Assembly: GCF_003182095.1 (NCBI RefSeq) | Contig: NZ_QGTJ01000008.1 | Location: forward strand, 1-64,000 | DNA length: 64,000 nucleotides | Origin: Plasticicumulans acidivorans | GTDB taxonomy: Bacteria > Pseudomonadota > Gammaproteobacteria > Competibacterales > Competibacteraceae | Direction: 5' to 3' | The notes under the pieces: generated by a model | Databases searched by the model: none | What the model was told of the DNA's origin: nothing | Seen by the model: the letters and a program-made list of their open reading frames with translations, nothing else | Part shown: piece after piece, positions 43,533-52,102 of the stretch | Numbering within the stretch: the first letter of the stretch is position 1 | How the letters are laid out: each line of letters opens with the position of its first letter | Translations under genes and position numbers: made by a program

Positions 43533-44672
43533 TCAGTAGGCGGAGTGGTCGTGTTCGCGCACGTAGGCGACGGTGACTTTGCCGCGCAGCACGCTGTAGG
43601 CCCAGCTGGTGTAGGCGATGATGATCGGCGTGAAGATCAGCGCCGCCCAGAACATCACTTCGAGCGTCAGCGGGCTGGAGACGCTGTCCCACACGGTCAG
43701 GCTCGAACGCGGATCACTGCTCGACGGCATGATGAAGGGGAACATCGCCGCGCCGGCAGTGCCGATGACGCCGAGTTCGGCGATGCTGCTGGCGATGAAG
43801 GCCAGCAGCGGCTTGCGCAGCCAGGCGAACAGCAGGCCGAGCAGCGCACCGGCAAAGCCGAGCGTTGGCAGGGCCAGCGTCCACGGCATGCGCGAGTAGT
43901 TGGCCATCCAGGCGCCGGGGGCGATTTCGACCGATTTGGCCAGCGGGTCGGGCATGGCCGCCGGGTCGATGCTGCCGCTGATCGCGTAGCCGTCGATGCC
44001 GTAGGTGACCCACAGGCCGGCGAGGCTGAAACCGGCGATCAGCAGTGCGCCAAACATCAGGGCCGCGCGGCGCGAGCGCTCGAAGATCTGCTCCTCGGTG
44101 CGGATCATCAGGTAGTGCGCGCCGTGCGCGGTGAGCATCGCCAGGCTGACCACGCCGCACAGCAGTGCAAACGGGTTGAGCAACGCGAAGAAGCTGCCGG
44201 TGTAGACCGGGCGCAGGTCCGGCTCGAAGTGGAAGGGCACGCCCTGCAGCAGGTTGCCGAAGGCGACGCCGAAGATCAGCGCCGGCACCGCGCCGCCGAT
44301 GAACAGGCCGATGTCCCATAGCTGGCGCCAGCGCGGATCAGCGACCTTGCTGCGGTAGTCGAAACCGACCGGGCGGAAGAACAGCGCCCACAGCACGGCC
44401 AGCATCGCCCAGTAAAAACCCGAGAAGGCGGTCGCGTAGACCAGCGGCCAGGCGGCGAAGATCGCGCCGCCGCCGGTGATGAACCAGACCTGATTGCCTT
44501 CCCAGTGCGGGCCGATGGTGTTGAGGACGACGCGGCGCTCGTCGTCGGTCTTGCCGACGAAGGGCAGCAGCGTGCCGACGCCCATGTCGTGACCGTCCAT
44601 GATCGCGAAGCCGAGCAGCAGGATGCCGACCAGGGCCCACCAGATGAGTTTCAGCGTGACGTAGTCGAACAT
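43533..44672 (-). CDS. cydB: Cytochrome bd ubiquinol oxidase subunit II
   Basis: A 379-residue inner-membrane subunit with about nine hydrophobic segments. It opens with LKLIWWALVGILLLGFAIMDGHDMGVGTLLPFVG and keeps the family's NTIGPHWEGNQVWFITGGGAIFAAWPLVYA region. With CydA it forms the high-affinity quinol oxidase used at low oxygen. The gene starts 1 bp after the cydA stop. Confidence 0.96.
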   Translation of the reverse strand: MFDYVTLKLIWWALVGILLLGFAIMDGHDMGVGTLLPFVGKTDDERRVVLNTIGPHWEGNQVWFITGGGAIFAAWPLVYATAFSGFYWAMLAVLWALFFRPVGFDYRSKVADPRWRQLWDIGLFIGGAVPALIFGVAFGNLLQGVPFHFEPDLRPVYTGSFFALLNPFALLCGVVSLAMLTAHGAHYLMIRTEEQIFERSRRAALMFGALLIAGFSLAGLWVTYGIDGYAISGSIDPAAMPDPLAKSVEIAPGAWMANYSRMPWTLALPTLGFAGALLGLLFAWLRKPLLAFIASSIAELGVIGTAGAAMFPFIMPSSSDPRSSLTVWDSVSSPLTLEVMFWAALIFTPIIIAYTSWAYSVLRGKVTVAYVREHDHSAY

Positions 44673-44673
44673 C

Positions 44674-46290
44674 TCAGCGACCCTCCGGGGCGATGGCCGG
44701 GCAGGCCGGAGCGTGTGCGGGCAGGGCGCCGCCGCCTGAGGTTTCGCCGTAGTAGCGGCCGGTGCCGAGGCTGCCGGGGCCGAGGCGGGCGAACTTGATC
44801 ATCAGGTACATCTCGGCGACCAGCAGGCCGGTGTAGAACAGCACGAAGCCGGCGAGCGACATCCAGATGCTGGCCAGGCTGAGCGTCGACACCGACAGGT
44901 GTGTCGGTAGCACGCCGAAGATGGTCCACGGCTGGCGGCCGTATTCGGCGACGAACCAGCCGACCTCGCAGGCGATCCACGGTAGCGGCAGCGAATACAG
45001 CGCCCAGCGCAGCATGCCGCGGTGGTGCTGCCAGTCCCAGTTGGCATGCGCCGAGCGCCAGGTGGCGACCAGGAACAGCGCGAACATGGCAAAGCCGCAG
45101 GCGACCATGATGCGGAAGCTCCAGAACATCGGCGCGACGTTCGGGCGGGTGTCGCGACCGGCCTGGCGGATCATCTCCGGCGTCGCCTTGGAAACGTCCT
45201 GCGTGTACTTCTTCAGCAGCAGGCCGTAGCCGAGATCGGCCTTGTGCGCCTCGAAGGTGGCGCGGGCTTCAGCATCGCTGCGATCGGCGCGCAGCCGCTC
45301 CAGGGCGCTGACGGCAATCGCGCCGCTGGCGATGCGCTGTTCGGCTTCGGCTTCGAGCTGATTGAGGCCGGGCAGCACGGTGTCGACCGAGCGGGTGGCG
45401 ATCAGGCCGAGCACCCAGGGGATTTCGACGGCGAAGCGGTTGCTGCGGGTTTCCTCGTCGGGCAGCGCGAACAGCACGAACGGCGCCGGCGCCGGTTCGG
45501 TCTCCCACATCGCCTCGATCGCCGCGAGCTTGGTCTTCTGTGCTTCGGAGACGGCATAGCCGGACTCGTCGCCGAGCACGATCACCGAGGCCGCCGAGGC
45601 CAGACCGAAGGCTGCGGCGATGCGGAAGGAGCGGCGGGCGAATTCGGTGTCGCGGTTCTTCAGCAGATACCAGGCGCTGATCGCCAGCACGAAGATCGAG
45701 GCGGTGACGTAGCCGGCGCTGACGGTGTGCACGAACTTCGCCTGGGCGTCCGGGTTGAAGAACACCGCCTTGAGGCTGGAGAGCTCCATGCGCATCGTCG
45801 TGTAGTTGAACTCGGCGCCGACCGGATTCTGCATCCAGCCGTTGGCGACCAGGATCCACAGCGCCGAGAGGTTCGAGCCGATCGCCATCAGGTAGGTCAC
45901 CAGCAGGTGCTGGCGCTTCGACAGCCGTTCCCAGCCGAAGAAGAACAGGCCGATGAACGTCGATTCGAGGAAGAAGGCCATCAGGCCCTCGATCGCCAGC
46001 GGCACGCCGAAGATGTCACCGACATAGTGCGAGTAGTAGGCCCAGTTGGTGCCGAACTCGAACTCCATGGTGATGCCGGTGGTGACGCCGAGCGCGAAGT
46101 TGATGCCGAACAGCTTGCCCCAGAAGCGGACCATGTCCTTGTAGATGACCTTGCCGGTCATCACGTAGACGCTTTCCATGATCGCCAGGATGAAGGTCAG
46201 CCCGAGCGTCAGGGGTACGAACAGGAAGTGGTAGAGCGCCGTGATGGCGAACTGCAGTCGTGAGAGATCGACGACTTCCGTGGAGATCAT
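44674..46290 (-). CDS. cydA: Cytochrome bd ubiquinol oxidase subunit I
   Basis: A 538-residue subunit that binds the three haems and quinol. The N-terminal LSRLQFAITALYHFLFVPLT contains the proximal His ligand, and the Q-loop ends in the GRQPWTIFGVLPT signature. Length fits the proteobacterial long form. The start overlaps the cydP stop (ATGA), coupling the two. Confidence 0.96.
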   Translation of the reverse strand: MISTEVVDLSRLQFAITALYHFLFVPLTLGLTFILAIMESVYVMTGKVIYKDMVRFWGKLFGINFALGVTTGITMEFEFGTNWAYYSHYVGDIFGVPLAIEGLMAFFLESTFIGLFFFGWERLSKRQHLLVTYLMAIGSNLSALWILVANGWMQNPVGAEFNYTTMRMELSSLKAVFFNPDAQAKFVHTVSAGYVTASIFVLAISAWYLLKNRDTEFARRSFRIAAAFGLASAASVIVLGDESGYAVSEAQKTKLAAIEAMWETEPAPAPFVLFALPDEETRSNRFAVEIPWVLGLIATRSVDTVLPGLNQLEAEAEQRIASGAIAVSALERLRADRSDAEARATFEAHKADLGYGLLLKKYTQDVSKATPEMIRQAGRDTRPNVAPMFWSFRIMVACGFAMFALFLVATWRSAHANWDWQHHRGMLRWALYSLPLPWIACEVGWFVAEYGRQPWTIFGVLPTHLSVSTLSLASIWMSLAGFVLFYTGLLVAEMYLMIKFARLGPGSLGTGRYYGETSGGGALPAHAPACPAIAPEGR

Positions 46291-46490
46291 CGCGGTTCCT
46301 CGTGGTGGGTCGAGGCGGCGGACTGCGGACCGCGCTCGAACAGGGCTGCGCCGACGGCGTCGGCGTCAAGGTGTTCATCGATCGGCTGGCTGAAGAAGGC
46401 GAACCAAAGCAGCCCGATGGCGGCAAACTTCAGCAGCAGCATTAGCGTCAGTTCGCGGCCGAGGCCGCGGCGGGGCAGTGGCCAGTGCAT
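46287..46490 (-). CDS. cydP: Cytochrome bd accessory small protein CydP
   Basis: A 67-residue single-span membrane protein: RRGLGRELTLMLLLKFAAIGLLWFAFFSQP is the typical CydP segment (RELxxxLxLKxxxLxxLWxxFF). It precedes and overlaps cydA, the usual place in beta- and gammaproteobacteria. The C-terminal tail (DADAVGAALFERG) is soluble. Confidence 0.85.
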   Translation of the reverse strand: MHWPLPRRGLGRELTLMLLLKFAAIGLLWFAFFSQPIDEHLDADAVGAALFERGPQSAASTHHEEPR

Positions 46491-46503
46491 GGCGCGGGCG
46501 GCT

Positions 46504-46995
46504 TCAGGCATCGGCCTGCTCATCGTGGCCGTGCCCGCAGCAGGGATGATCGTCGTGATGCTCGTGATGCGGGCCATGGCCGTGGCCTTGGCCGTGACGG
46601 TGCTGATGACGGTGTTGGTGATGATCGTGGTGGTGGTGATCGTCTTCCTGAGACAGCCCTGCCGGTACCGGCAGGGCTTGCAGCGAGCCGGCCAGCCAGG
46701 CGCTGGCGGCGGCCAGCGGCGTGGTTTCGGCATCGACCATGCACACGCGGATGCCACGCTTGGCGATGTTGTGCACGAAGTTCTCGCTGCAGCCAGAGGT
46801 GATCAGCACGCTGCTGCCATCGAGTGGGTGCGGCGCGCCGCGCAGCTCGTGAAAGCTTTGCTCCATCGGCAGGTCGAGGCGTTCGAGCTCGACCGGGGCG
46901 CCGTCCTGCTCGCCGTAGACGATGAAGCGGCGGGTTTTGCCGGCGTGGCCGGTGACGGTGCGGAAATTCTGACTGGTGACGGCGATGCGTTGCAT
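46504..46995 (-). CDS. NifX/NifB-family protein with His-rich metal-binding tail
   Basis: A 163-residue protein. Residues 1-105 are the dinitrogenase iron-molybdenum-cofactor-binding fold: RIAVTSQNFRTVTGHAGKTRRF and LITSGCSENFVHNIAKRGIRVCMV. The tail from about 125 is extremely His-rich (DDHHHHDHHQHRHQHRHGQG), then CCGHGH, likely binding Ni, Zn, Cu or Fe. It is the first gene of the cyd operon, with GAGGAG before ATG 46995 and a sigma-54 promoter 46 bp upstream. The role in oxidase assembly is unknown. Confidence 0.85.
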   Translation of the reverse strand: MQRIAVTSQNFRTVTGHAGKTRRFIVYGEQDGAPVELERLDLPMEQSFHELRGAPHPLDGSSVLITSGCSENFVHNIAKRGIRVCMVDAETTPLAAASAWLAGSLQALPVPAGLSQEDDHHHHDHHQHRHQHRHGQGHGHGPHHEHHDDHPCCGHGHDEQADA

Positions 46996-47040
46996 GGCGG
47001 TACTCCTCAGGACAGACATAGGCCTTGATGCAGGAAGCAG

Positions 47041-47056
47041 AGCAAATTCAAGGCCA
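47041..47056 (-). promoter_or_regulatory. Sigma-54 promoter of the cyd operon
   Basis: On the minus strand TGGCCTTGAATTTGCT has the invariant GG and GC of the -24/-12 elements exactly 10 bp apart and the TTGCT form of the -12 box. Transcription would begin near 47030, about 35 bp before the NifX-like ATG. A sigma-54 activator is encoded divergently 146 bp away. Confidence 0.8.
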
Positions 47057-47123
47057 GACACTTTCCGATATTTTATTTCTATCTTAATCAATGAGATGTG
47101 ATTGCTTTTGATCGTCGAGCCGC

Positions 47124-47189
47124 CTATGGCTGGCGTGCCTTATGCCGCATCAGGCAGTCATGTGCCATAGTGACTGCCATATACGGCAG
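47124..47189. promoter_or_regulatory. Candidate upstream activator sites (dyad repeats)
   Basis: Three nested dyads lie here: CTATGGC (47124-47130) with GCCATAG (47164-47170), TGCCT/AGGCA (47136-47156), and the near-palindrome CTGCCATATACGGCAG (47174-47189). They are 70-145 bp upstream of the sigma-54 promoter, the usual enhancer distance. The last overlaps the activator gene's own ribosome site, so autoregulation is possible. The AT-rich stretch between promoter and dyads could bind IHF. Confidence 0.55.
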
Positions 47190-47201
47190 GAGACCTTAGC
47201 G

Positions 47202-48563
47202 TTGAATGAAGTGAGTCCCGCGCCCGATGTCGAGGTCGTGCATCTGCTCGACAGCCTGCCTGAGCCGCGCGTATGCATCGATGCCGACTACCGCATCGTC
47301 GCGGTCAACGCTGCCTATCGCCGTGAGTTCGGTGATGCCGATCCGGTGGGACGGACCTGCTACGAGGTTTCGCATCATTTCCACGAGCCCTGCGACCTGA
47401 GCGGTGAGAGCTGCCCGCTGCACGCCTGTCGCAGTGCCGGTGAGGCGCGGCGCGTGCTGCATGTGCATCACACCCGGCTCGGCCCCGAGCACGTCGAAGT
47501 GGAGACGGTGCCGATCCGCGGCGCCGACGGCAGCGTGCGCTATTTCCTGGAGACGCTGCGCACGCTGCGTCACGCCGGGCGCGGCGCGCAGGCTCGCGAG
47601 CTGGTGGGACATTCGCGCGTGCTGCGCGCTGTGCTGGAACTGGGGCGGCGGGTGGCGGAAACCGAGGCTGCGGTGCTGCTGCTCGGCGAATCCGGCACCG
47701 GCAAGGAACTGCTCGCGCACGCCATCCATGACCTCAGCGCGCGTTCGCCGCAGCCTTTCGTCGCGCTCGACTGTGCCGGCCTGTCGGAGAACCTGTTCGA
47801 GAGCGAACTGTTCGGCCACGAGCGCGGGGCGTTCACCGGCGCGTTGTCACGCAAGACCGGCCTGGTCGAAGCCGCCGGCGGCGGCACGCTGTTCCTCGAT
47901 GAGATCGGTGACGTGCCGCCGGGTCTGCAGGTCAAGCTGCTGCGCCTGATCGAGGCCGGCACCTACCGGCGGGTCGGCGGCGTCGAGGCGCTGCGCGCAG
48001 ATTTTCGCCTGATCTGCGCCACGCACCGCGATCTGCGCGCCATGGTTGGCCGCGGGGAATTCCGCCGCGACCTCTACCACCGCATCAATGTGTTCCCGAT
48101 CCGCCTGCCGGCGCTGCGCGAGCGGCGCGAGGACATTCCGCTGCTGGTCGCCTCGCTGTTGGCACGGCTGCATCCGCAGCGGCCGCTGCGCATCAGCAGC
48201 GGGGCGCTGGAGAAACTCGCCGCCTACGACTATCCGGGCAACGTGCGCGAGCTGCGCAATCTGGTCGAGCGTGCCTGCATTCTCGCCGATGGTGATCTGC
48301 TGCAGGCCGAGCACATCCGTTTCGACGATGGTGTCGAAACCTCGGCAGCGCCCGCCGCAGCCGCCGAAGGTGAACCGGTGGCCGGGCCGTGGTCACCGGC
48401 GGGCGAGGTGCTGCCGCTGGCGGATGTCGAACAGCGCTATCTGCGCTGGGCCAGCGAGCGCTTTGCGGGCGATCGTCGCGGTCTGGCGCAGGCGCTGGGT
48501 ATCTCCGAGCGCACGCTGTATCGGCGCCTGGCCGAGGTGCCGGCGGCGGGCGACGGCGGCTGA
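47202..48563 (+). CDS. Sigma-54-dependent transcriptional activator (PAS-AAA+-Fis)
   Basis: A 453-residue enhancer-binding protein. A PAS-type sensor (about residues 10-120) carries a Cys/His-rich loop, [19 protein letters not shown] then CPLHAC, which could hold metal or haem or sense redox. The AAA+ domain has GESGTGKE, the sigma-54 contact loop GAFTGA and the Walker B FLDEIGD. A Fis-type HTH ([16 protein letters not shown]) ends the protein. TTG 47202 is chosen because AGGAG is 9 bp upstream; ATGs further upstream have no ribosome site. It likely activates the divergent cyd operon. Confidence 0.88.
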   Translation: MNEVSPAPDVEVVHLLDSLPEPRVCIDADYRIVAVNAAYRREFGDADPVGRTCYEVSHHFHEPCDLSGESCPLHACRSAGEARRVLHVHHTRLGPEHVEVETVPIRGADGSVRYFLETLRTLRHAGRGAQARELVGHSRVLRAVLELGRRVAETEAAVLLLGESGTGKELLAHAIHDLSARSPQPFVALDCAGLSENLFESELFGHERGAFTGALSRKTGLVEAAGGGTLFLDEIGDVPPGLQVKLLRLIEAGTYRRVGGVEALRADFRLICATHRDLRAMVGRGEFRRDLYHRINVFPIRLPALRERREDIPLLVASLLARLHPQRPLRISSGALEKLAAYDYPGNVRELRNLVERACILADGDLLQAEHIRFDDGVETSAAPAAAAEGEPVAGPWSPAGEVLPLADVEQRYLRWASERFAGDRRGLAQALGISERTLYRRLAEVPAAGDGG

Positions 48564-48575
48564 CGGCGGCCGGCT

Positions 48576-49238
48576 TCAGCGTTCCTCGCCGGCTTCGTCG
48601 GCGCTGAGGATTTCGGTTTCCTGCAGCGCGGCGGCGATCCATGCCTGCATCGGTGCACAGCCGATCAGCGTGTCGCAGTAAGCCGCGAGCGGCGGTGACA
48701 GCGCTACGCCGTACGTGCGCAGACGCAGTACCACCGGCGCGAACATCGCGTCGGCCGCGCAGAACTCACCGAACAGCCAGGGGCCGTCCGCGGCGTGGGC
48801 GCTGCGGGCATCGGTCCATAACGCCTGTATGCGGGCGATGTCGGCGAGGCAGTCGGCGGAGGGTTGCACGCGGCGGCGGGCGCGGATGTTCATCGGCATC
48901 TCGTTGCGCAGCGCGAAGAAGCCGGAGTGCATCTCAGCGGCGTAGCAGCGGGCCTGGGCACGGCTGCCGGCCTCCTGCGGCCAGGCGCGGCCGGGGGCGA
49001 GCACGTCATTGACATATTCGATGATCGCCAGCGAATCCCAGATCACGCGCCCGGCATGCTGCAGCACCGGCACGCGGCCGCTCGGGCTCAGCGCTTTGAT
49101 GCGCTCATCGAATTCAGCAGTGTCGAGCGGCAGGCGCAGCTCGTCGAAGCTCAGGCCGAGCTGGCGCAGCAGCAGCCACGGCCGCAGCGACCACGACGAG
49201 TAGTTCTTGTTGCCGATCACCAGGGTCATCGCAGACAT
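48576..49238 (-). CDS. Glutathione S-transferase
   Basis: A 220-residue GST. The thioredoxin-like N-terminal domain has NKNYSSWSLRPWLLL (with the likely catalytic Ser) and SGRVPVLQHAG, which binds the glutathione peptide backbone; VIWDSLAIIEYV supplies the Ser that binds gamma-Glu. The C-terminal domain is helical. It ends 13 bp from the convergent sigma-54 regulator gene. Substrate unknown. Confidence 0.88.
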   Translation of the reverse strand: MSAMTLVIGNKNYSSWSLRPWLLLRQLGLSFDELRLPLDTAEFDERIKALSPSGRVPVLQHAGRVIWDSLAIIEYVNDVLAPGRAWPQEAGSRAQARCYAAEMHSGFFALRNEMPMNIRARRRVQPSADCLADIARIQALWTDARSAHAADGPWLFGEFCAADAMFAPVVLRLRTYGVALSPPLAAYCDTLIGCAPMQAWIAAALQETEILSADEAGEER

Positions 49239-49261
49239 GGCAGCGGGTTCCTTGCAGGGGG

Positions 49262-49885
49262 TTATTCGACGGGGTCGGAGTCGAGGCGGACGCGGCCGGC
49301 GGCCAACACGGCATCGAAGCGCGCTTCGAGCGCGGCATTGACACCGCGGCAGCCGGCGACGACGGCAGCGGCCCAGTCCAGATATTCGCGGCGGCGCGCC
49401 AGCGGCCAGTTCGGCGGCCGCTGTGCGACATCATCGACGTTGCAGATCTTGTCAGCGAGCTTGATCAGCTGTGCGGCAGGGGGCAGCTGCGGGGCGTGTT
49501 CGATCTGCAGGCGCTTGCGTTCGGCTTTGTCGAGGTGCTTGTCGTCGCTGACCGCCAACACCAGCTCGGCGACCCGGGCGGAGAAGTGCTCGACCAGTTC
49601 CTCGGCGCGGGTCTCGGTGTCTTCGATGGTGTCGTGCAGCAGCGCGGCGGCGAGCACTTCGACGTCTTCGACGCCGCCGACGGTGGCGAGCAGCGTGGCG
49701 ACGCTCAGCGGGTGGTTGATGTAAGGCTCGGCGTGGCTGCCTTTGCGGCGCTGGTCGCGGTGGCGTTCAGCGGCGAACTGGGCTGCACGCAGCAGAAATG
49801 CCGGATCGGTGTCGGGCACGGTCAGACCTCTCGGGTAAGCGGGCGCGGTGCCCGGCGACGGCGGCGCGACTGGCACGATATTCAT
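49262..49885 (-). CDS. HD-domain hydrolase, SpoT/MESH1-like
   Basis: A 207-residue HD-superfamily phosphohydrolase. The SpoT-hydrolase-like motifs are AAERHRDQRRKGSHAEPYINHPLSVA (first His), LLHDTIEDTETRAEEL (HD) and LIKLADKICNV (final Asp). Stand-alone proteins of this type hydrolyse (p)ppGpp or NADPH. The start could be ATG 49885 or a GTG about 22 codons later, directly before DTDPAFLLRAAQ. Confidence 0.83.
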   Translation of the reverse strand: MNIVPVAPPSPGTAPAYPRGLTVPDTDPAFLLRAAQFAAERHRDQRRKGSHAEPYINHPLSVATLLATVGGVEDVEVLAAALLHDTIEDTETRAEELVEHFSARVAELVLAVSDDKHLDKAERKRLQIEHAPQLPPAAQLIKLADKICNVDDVAQRPPNWPLARRREYLDWAAAVVAGCRGVNAALEARFDAVLAAGRVRLDSDPVE

Positions 49886-50056
49886 ACGATCGCGCTGATG
49901 CCAGTCAGTGTTGCCGCGTGCGCAAGCGGTGAAAATAATTAAAATCAATACATTTTTCAGGGGATCATGGCGACGGCCATGGCCCTGAGGCAGCAAAAGC
50001 CTGCCGGCGGCGCATTGTGCGCCCGTCCTAAATAAGAATCAGGAGCCCCGCAGATC

Positions 50057-51304
50057 ATGAACCAAGCCCTCAGCGAGCCGATCGACTACGCCGACGATAC
50101 CAATGACGAACTGCCGCTGTTCAGCGTGGTCGTCGATGCCTCCTCGGCGATGGCGGAAGGGCTGGTGTCGATGGTGCGTCTGCGCCATGACCTGCAGGGC
50201 ATCAACAATCGCGGTCAGGGTATTGCCGCCGGCGCTGAGGAAATGGCGGCGACGGTGGCTTCGGTGGCGGAGGTCAGTGCGTCGGTCGAACAGTCGGTGA
50301 CGCGAGCTCACACGCTGATGGCGGAAGCGCGCGAGTCCACCGGCGGGGCGACGCAGGCGATGGCCGGCATCGTCGATGCCGTGCGCGACATCGGTGCACG
50401 CGGCCGGGATCTCGCGCAGGCGACACAGCAGATCGGCGAGATCCTGCGCCAGATCGAGCACATCGCCGCACAGACGCGGCTGCTCGCACTCAATGCCACC
50501 ATCGAGGCGGCTCGCGCCGGGGCTGCCGGGCGCGGATTCGCCGTCGTCGCACACGAGGTCAAGGAGCTGGCGCTGCAGACGCAGCATTCGACCGAAGACA
50601 TCCGCGCGCGCATCGAAGCCGTGCAGAGCAGCACCGCGGCGATTTCCTCGGCCGTGGCGGTCGGGCTCGATGCGGTCGAGCACGGCGAGAGCGCCGTGGC
50701 CCACACCACCAGCGCGCTGCTGGCGACGGCCGAATGCGTCGATGAAGTGACGCAGCGCATCCATGACGTGTCATCGCTGACCGGCGAGCAGCGCCAGGCT
50801 TCGCAGGAGGTCGCGCGTCACGTCGCCGGGCTGGTGGCGACCATCGACGAGAGCACGCATGTGCTCGACACCAGTGTCGCACGCGCCGACGCCGCGGAAA
50901 GTGCCCTGCGCTCGACGCTGACGCGCTGGGACGAGCTCGACGGCTTTGCCGCCCGCTGCCTGCGCGGCAAGGCCGACCACGTGGCCTTCAAGCGGCGCAT
51001 CGTCGGCGCTCTGTGCGGACTCGGTTCGGTGCGGCTCGAAGAGCTGCCGGATCACCACAGCTGCCGCTTCGGACGCTGGTACGACACCCTGAGTGCTGCG
51101 GACTGCCCGGATCAGCGCCTGTTCCGGGCGCTGGTCGAACCGCACGCGCGGGTGCACCGGCATGGGATCGAGGTGTTGCGCCGGCGTACGGCGGGCGATG
51201 CCGACGGCGTCATGCACGAGCTGGTCGAGCTTGAAAAGGCTTCGAACGAGGTCGTTGAGCTGCTCGACCGGATGGCACACGCCGCGCAGCAGTGGGGGCA
51301 CTGA
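50057..51304 (+). CDS. Soluble methyl-accepting chemotaxis protein with CZB domain
   Basis: A 415-residue cytoplasmic receptor without membrane segments. The signalling domain (about 50-290) contains the hairpin tip [40 protein letters not shown]. The C-terminal part is a chemoreceptor zinc-binding (CZB) domain, with histidines and cysteine in [21 protein letters not shown] and [11 protein letters not shown] receptors sense zinc or hypochlorous acid in other bacteria. AGGAG precedes ATG 50057. No che gene is nearby. Confidence 0.88.
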   Translation: MNQALSEPIDYADDTNDELPLFSVVVDASSAMAEGLVSMVRLRHDLQGINNRGQGIAAGAEEMAATVASVAEVSASVEQSVTRAHTLMAEARESTGGATQAMAGIVDAVRDIGARGRDLAQATQQIGEILRQIEHIAAQTRLLALNATIEAARAGAAGRGFAVVAHEVKELALQTQHSTEDIRARIEAVQSSTAAISSAVAVGLDAVEHGESAVAHTTSALLATAECVDEVTQRIHDVSSLTGEQRQASQEVARHVAGLVATIDESTHVLDTSVARADAAESALRSTLTRWDELDGFAARCLRGKADHVAFKRRIVGALCGLGSVRLEELPDHHSCRFGRWYDTLSAADCPDQRLFRALVEPHARVHRHGIEVLRRRTAGDADGVMHELVELEKASNEVVELLDRMAHAAQQWGH

Positions 51305-51395
51305 GGTGCGACTGACAATTCGCATGGCTGAATCTGCAATTTGAGGCTGTAGGCAGGTTTCGTTTACCGCGTGGTCTGTGTATAAGCACGCGACC

Positions 51396-52100
51396 ATGCC
51401 CTACATCCCGATACAGAACGCCTGGAACGGCGAGGCTGACTGCCGCAACTGCAGTTTGCGCGGTTCGGTACTGTTCGCCGGACTCGAACGTGGCGACTTC
51501 GACCTGATCCATCAGCCGATCCACGACATCGCCGTGCCGGTCCAGGGGCGTGTCTATCGGGTTGGCGAACCCGGCGAGCGCGTGTTCACGCTGCGCAACG
51601 GCATCGTCAAGCTGGTGCAATACCTGCCCGACGGCAGTCAGCGCATCGTGCGTCTGCTGCAGTCGACCGATGTCTTCGGCCTGGAGGCCCTGCTCGGTCA
51701 CAGCTATCAGCACGATGCGATCGCGTTGACCGCCGCCGAGCTGTGCGCGATCCCGTGCGAGGTGGTCAGCCGCCTGTCGCGCGAACAGCCGGCGCTGCAT
51801 ACCGAACTGCTGCGGCGCTGGCAGCAGGCGCTGGCCGAGGCCGACAGCTGGCTGACCGAGCTTGCCACCGGCACCGCCCGCGCCCGCGTCGCCCGGCTGT
51901 TGCTGCGCCTGTCCGCCGGGCGCGAAGAACCGTTCCGGCTGCTCGGGCGCGAGGACATCGGTGCGATGCTCGGCCTGACGCCGGAGACCGTCAGCCGTAC
52001 CATCGCCGAGCTGCGCCGGCAGGGCTGCCTGCACGAGCTGCGCAGCAACGTCTTCACCGTTGACGAGCCGGCACTGCGCCAGATCGCCGACGGCGCCTGA
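51396..52100 (+). CDS. Crp/Fnr-family transcriptional regulator
   Basis: A 234-residue regulator with an N-terminal cyclic-nucleotide-binding-like fold and a C-terminal winged HTH (GREDIGAMLGLTPETVSRTIAEL). It keeps CRNC near the N-terminus and a Cys in AELCAIPCEVV, which match three of the four FNR cluster ligands, but the third N-terminal Cys is missing (SLRGSVLF). Oxygen sensing by a 4Fe-4S cluster is therefore doubtful. A GTG at 51378 is an alternative start. It may act on the nearby cyd or chemoreceptor genes. Confidence 0.86.
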   Translation: MPYIPIQNAWNGEADCRNCSLRGSVLFAGLERGDFDLIHQPIHDIAVPVQGRVYRVGEPGERVFTLRNGIVKLVQYLPDGSQRIVRLLQSTDVFGLEALLGHSYQHDAIALTAAELCAIPCEVVSRLSREQPALHTELLRRWQQALAEADSWLTELATGTARARVARLLLRLSAGREEPFRLLGREDIGAMLGLTPETVSRTIAELRRQGCLHELRSNVFTVDEPALRQIADGA

Positions 52101-52102
52101 GC

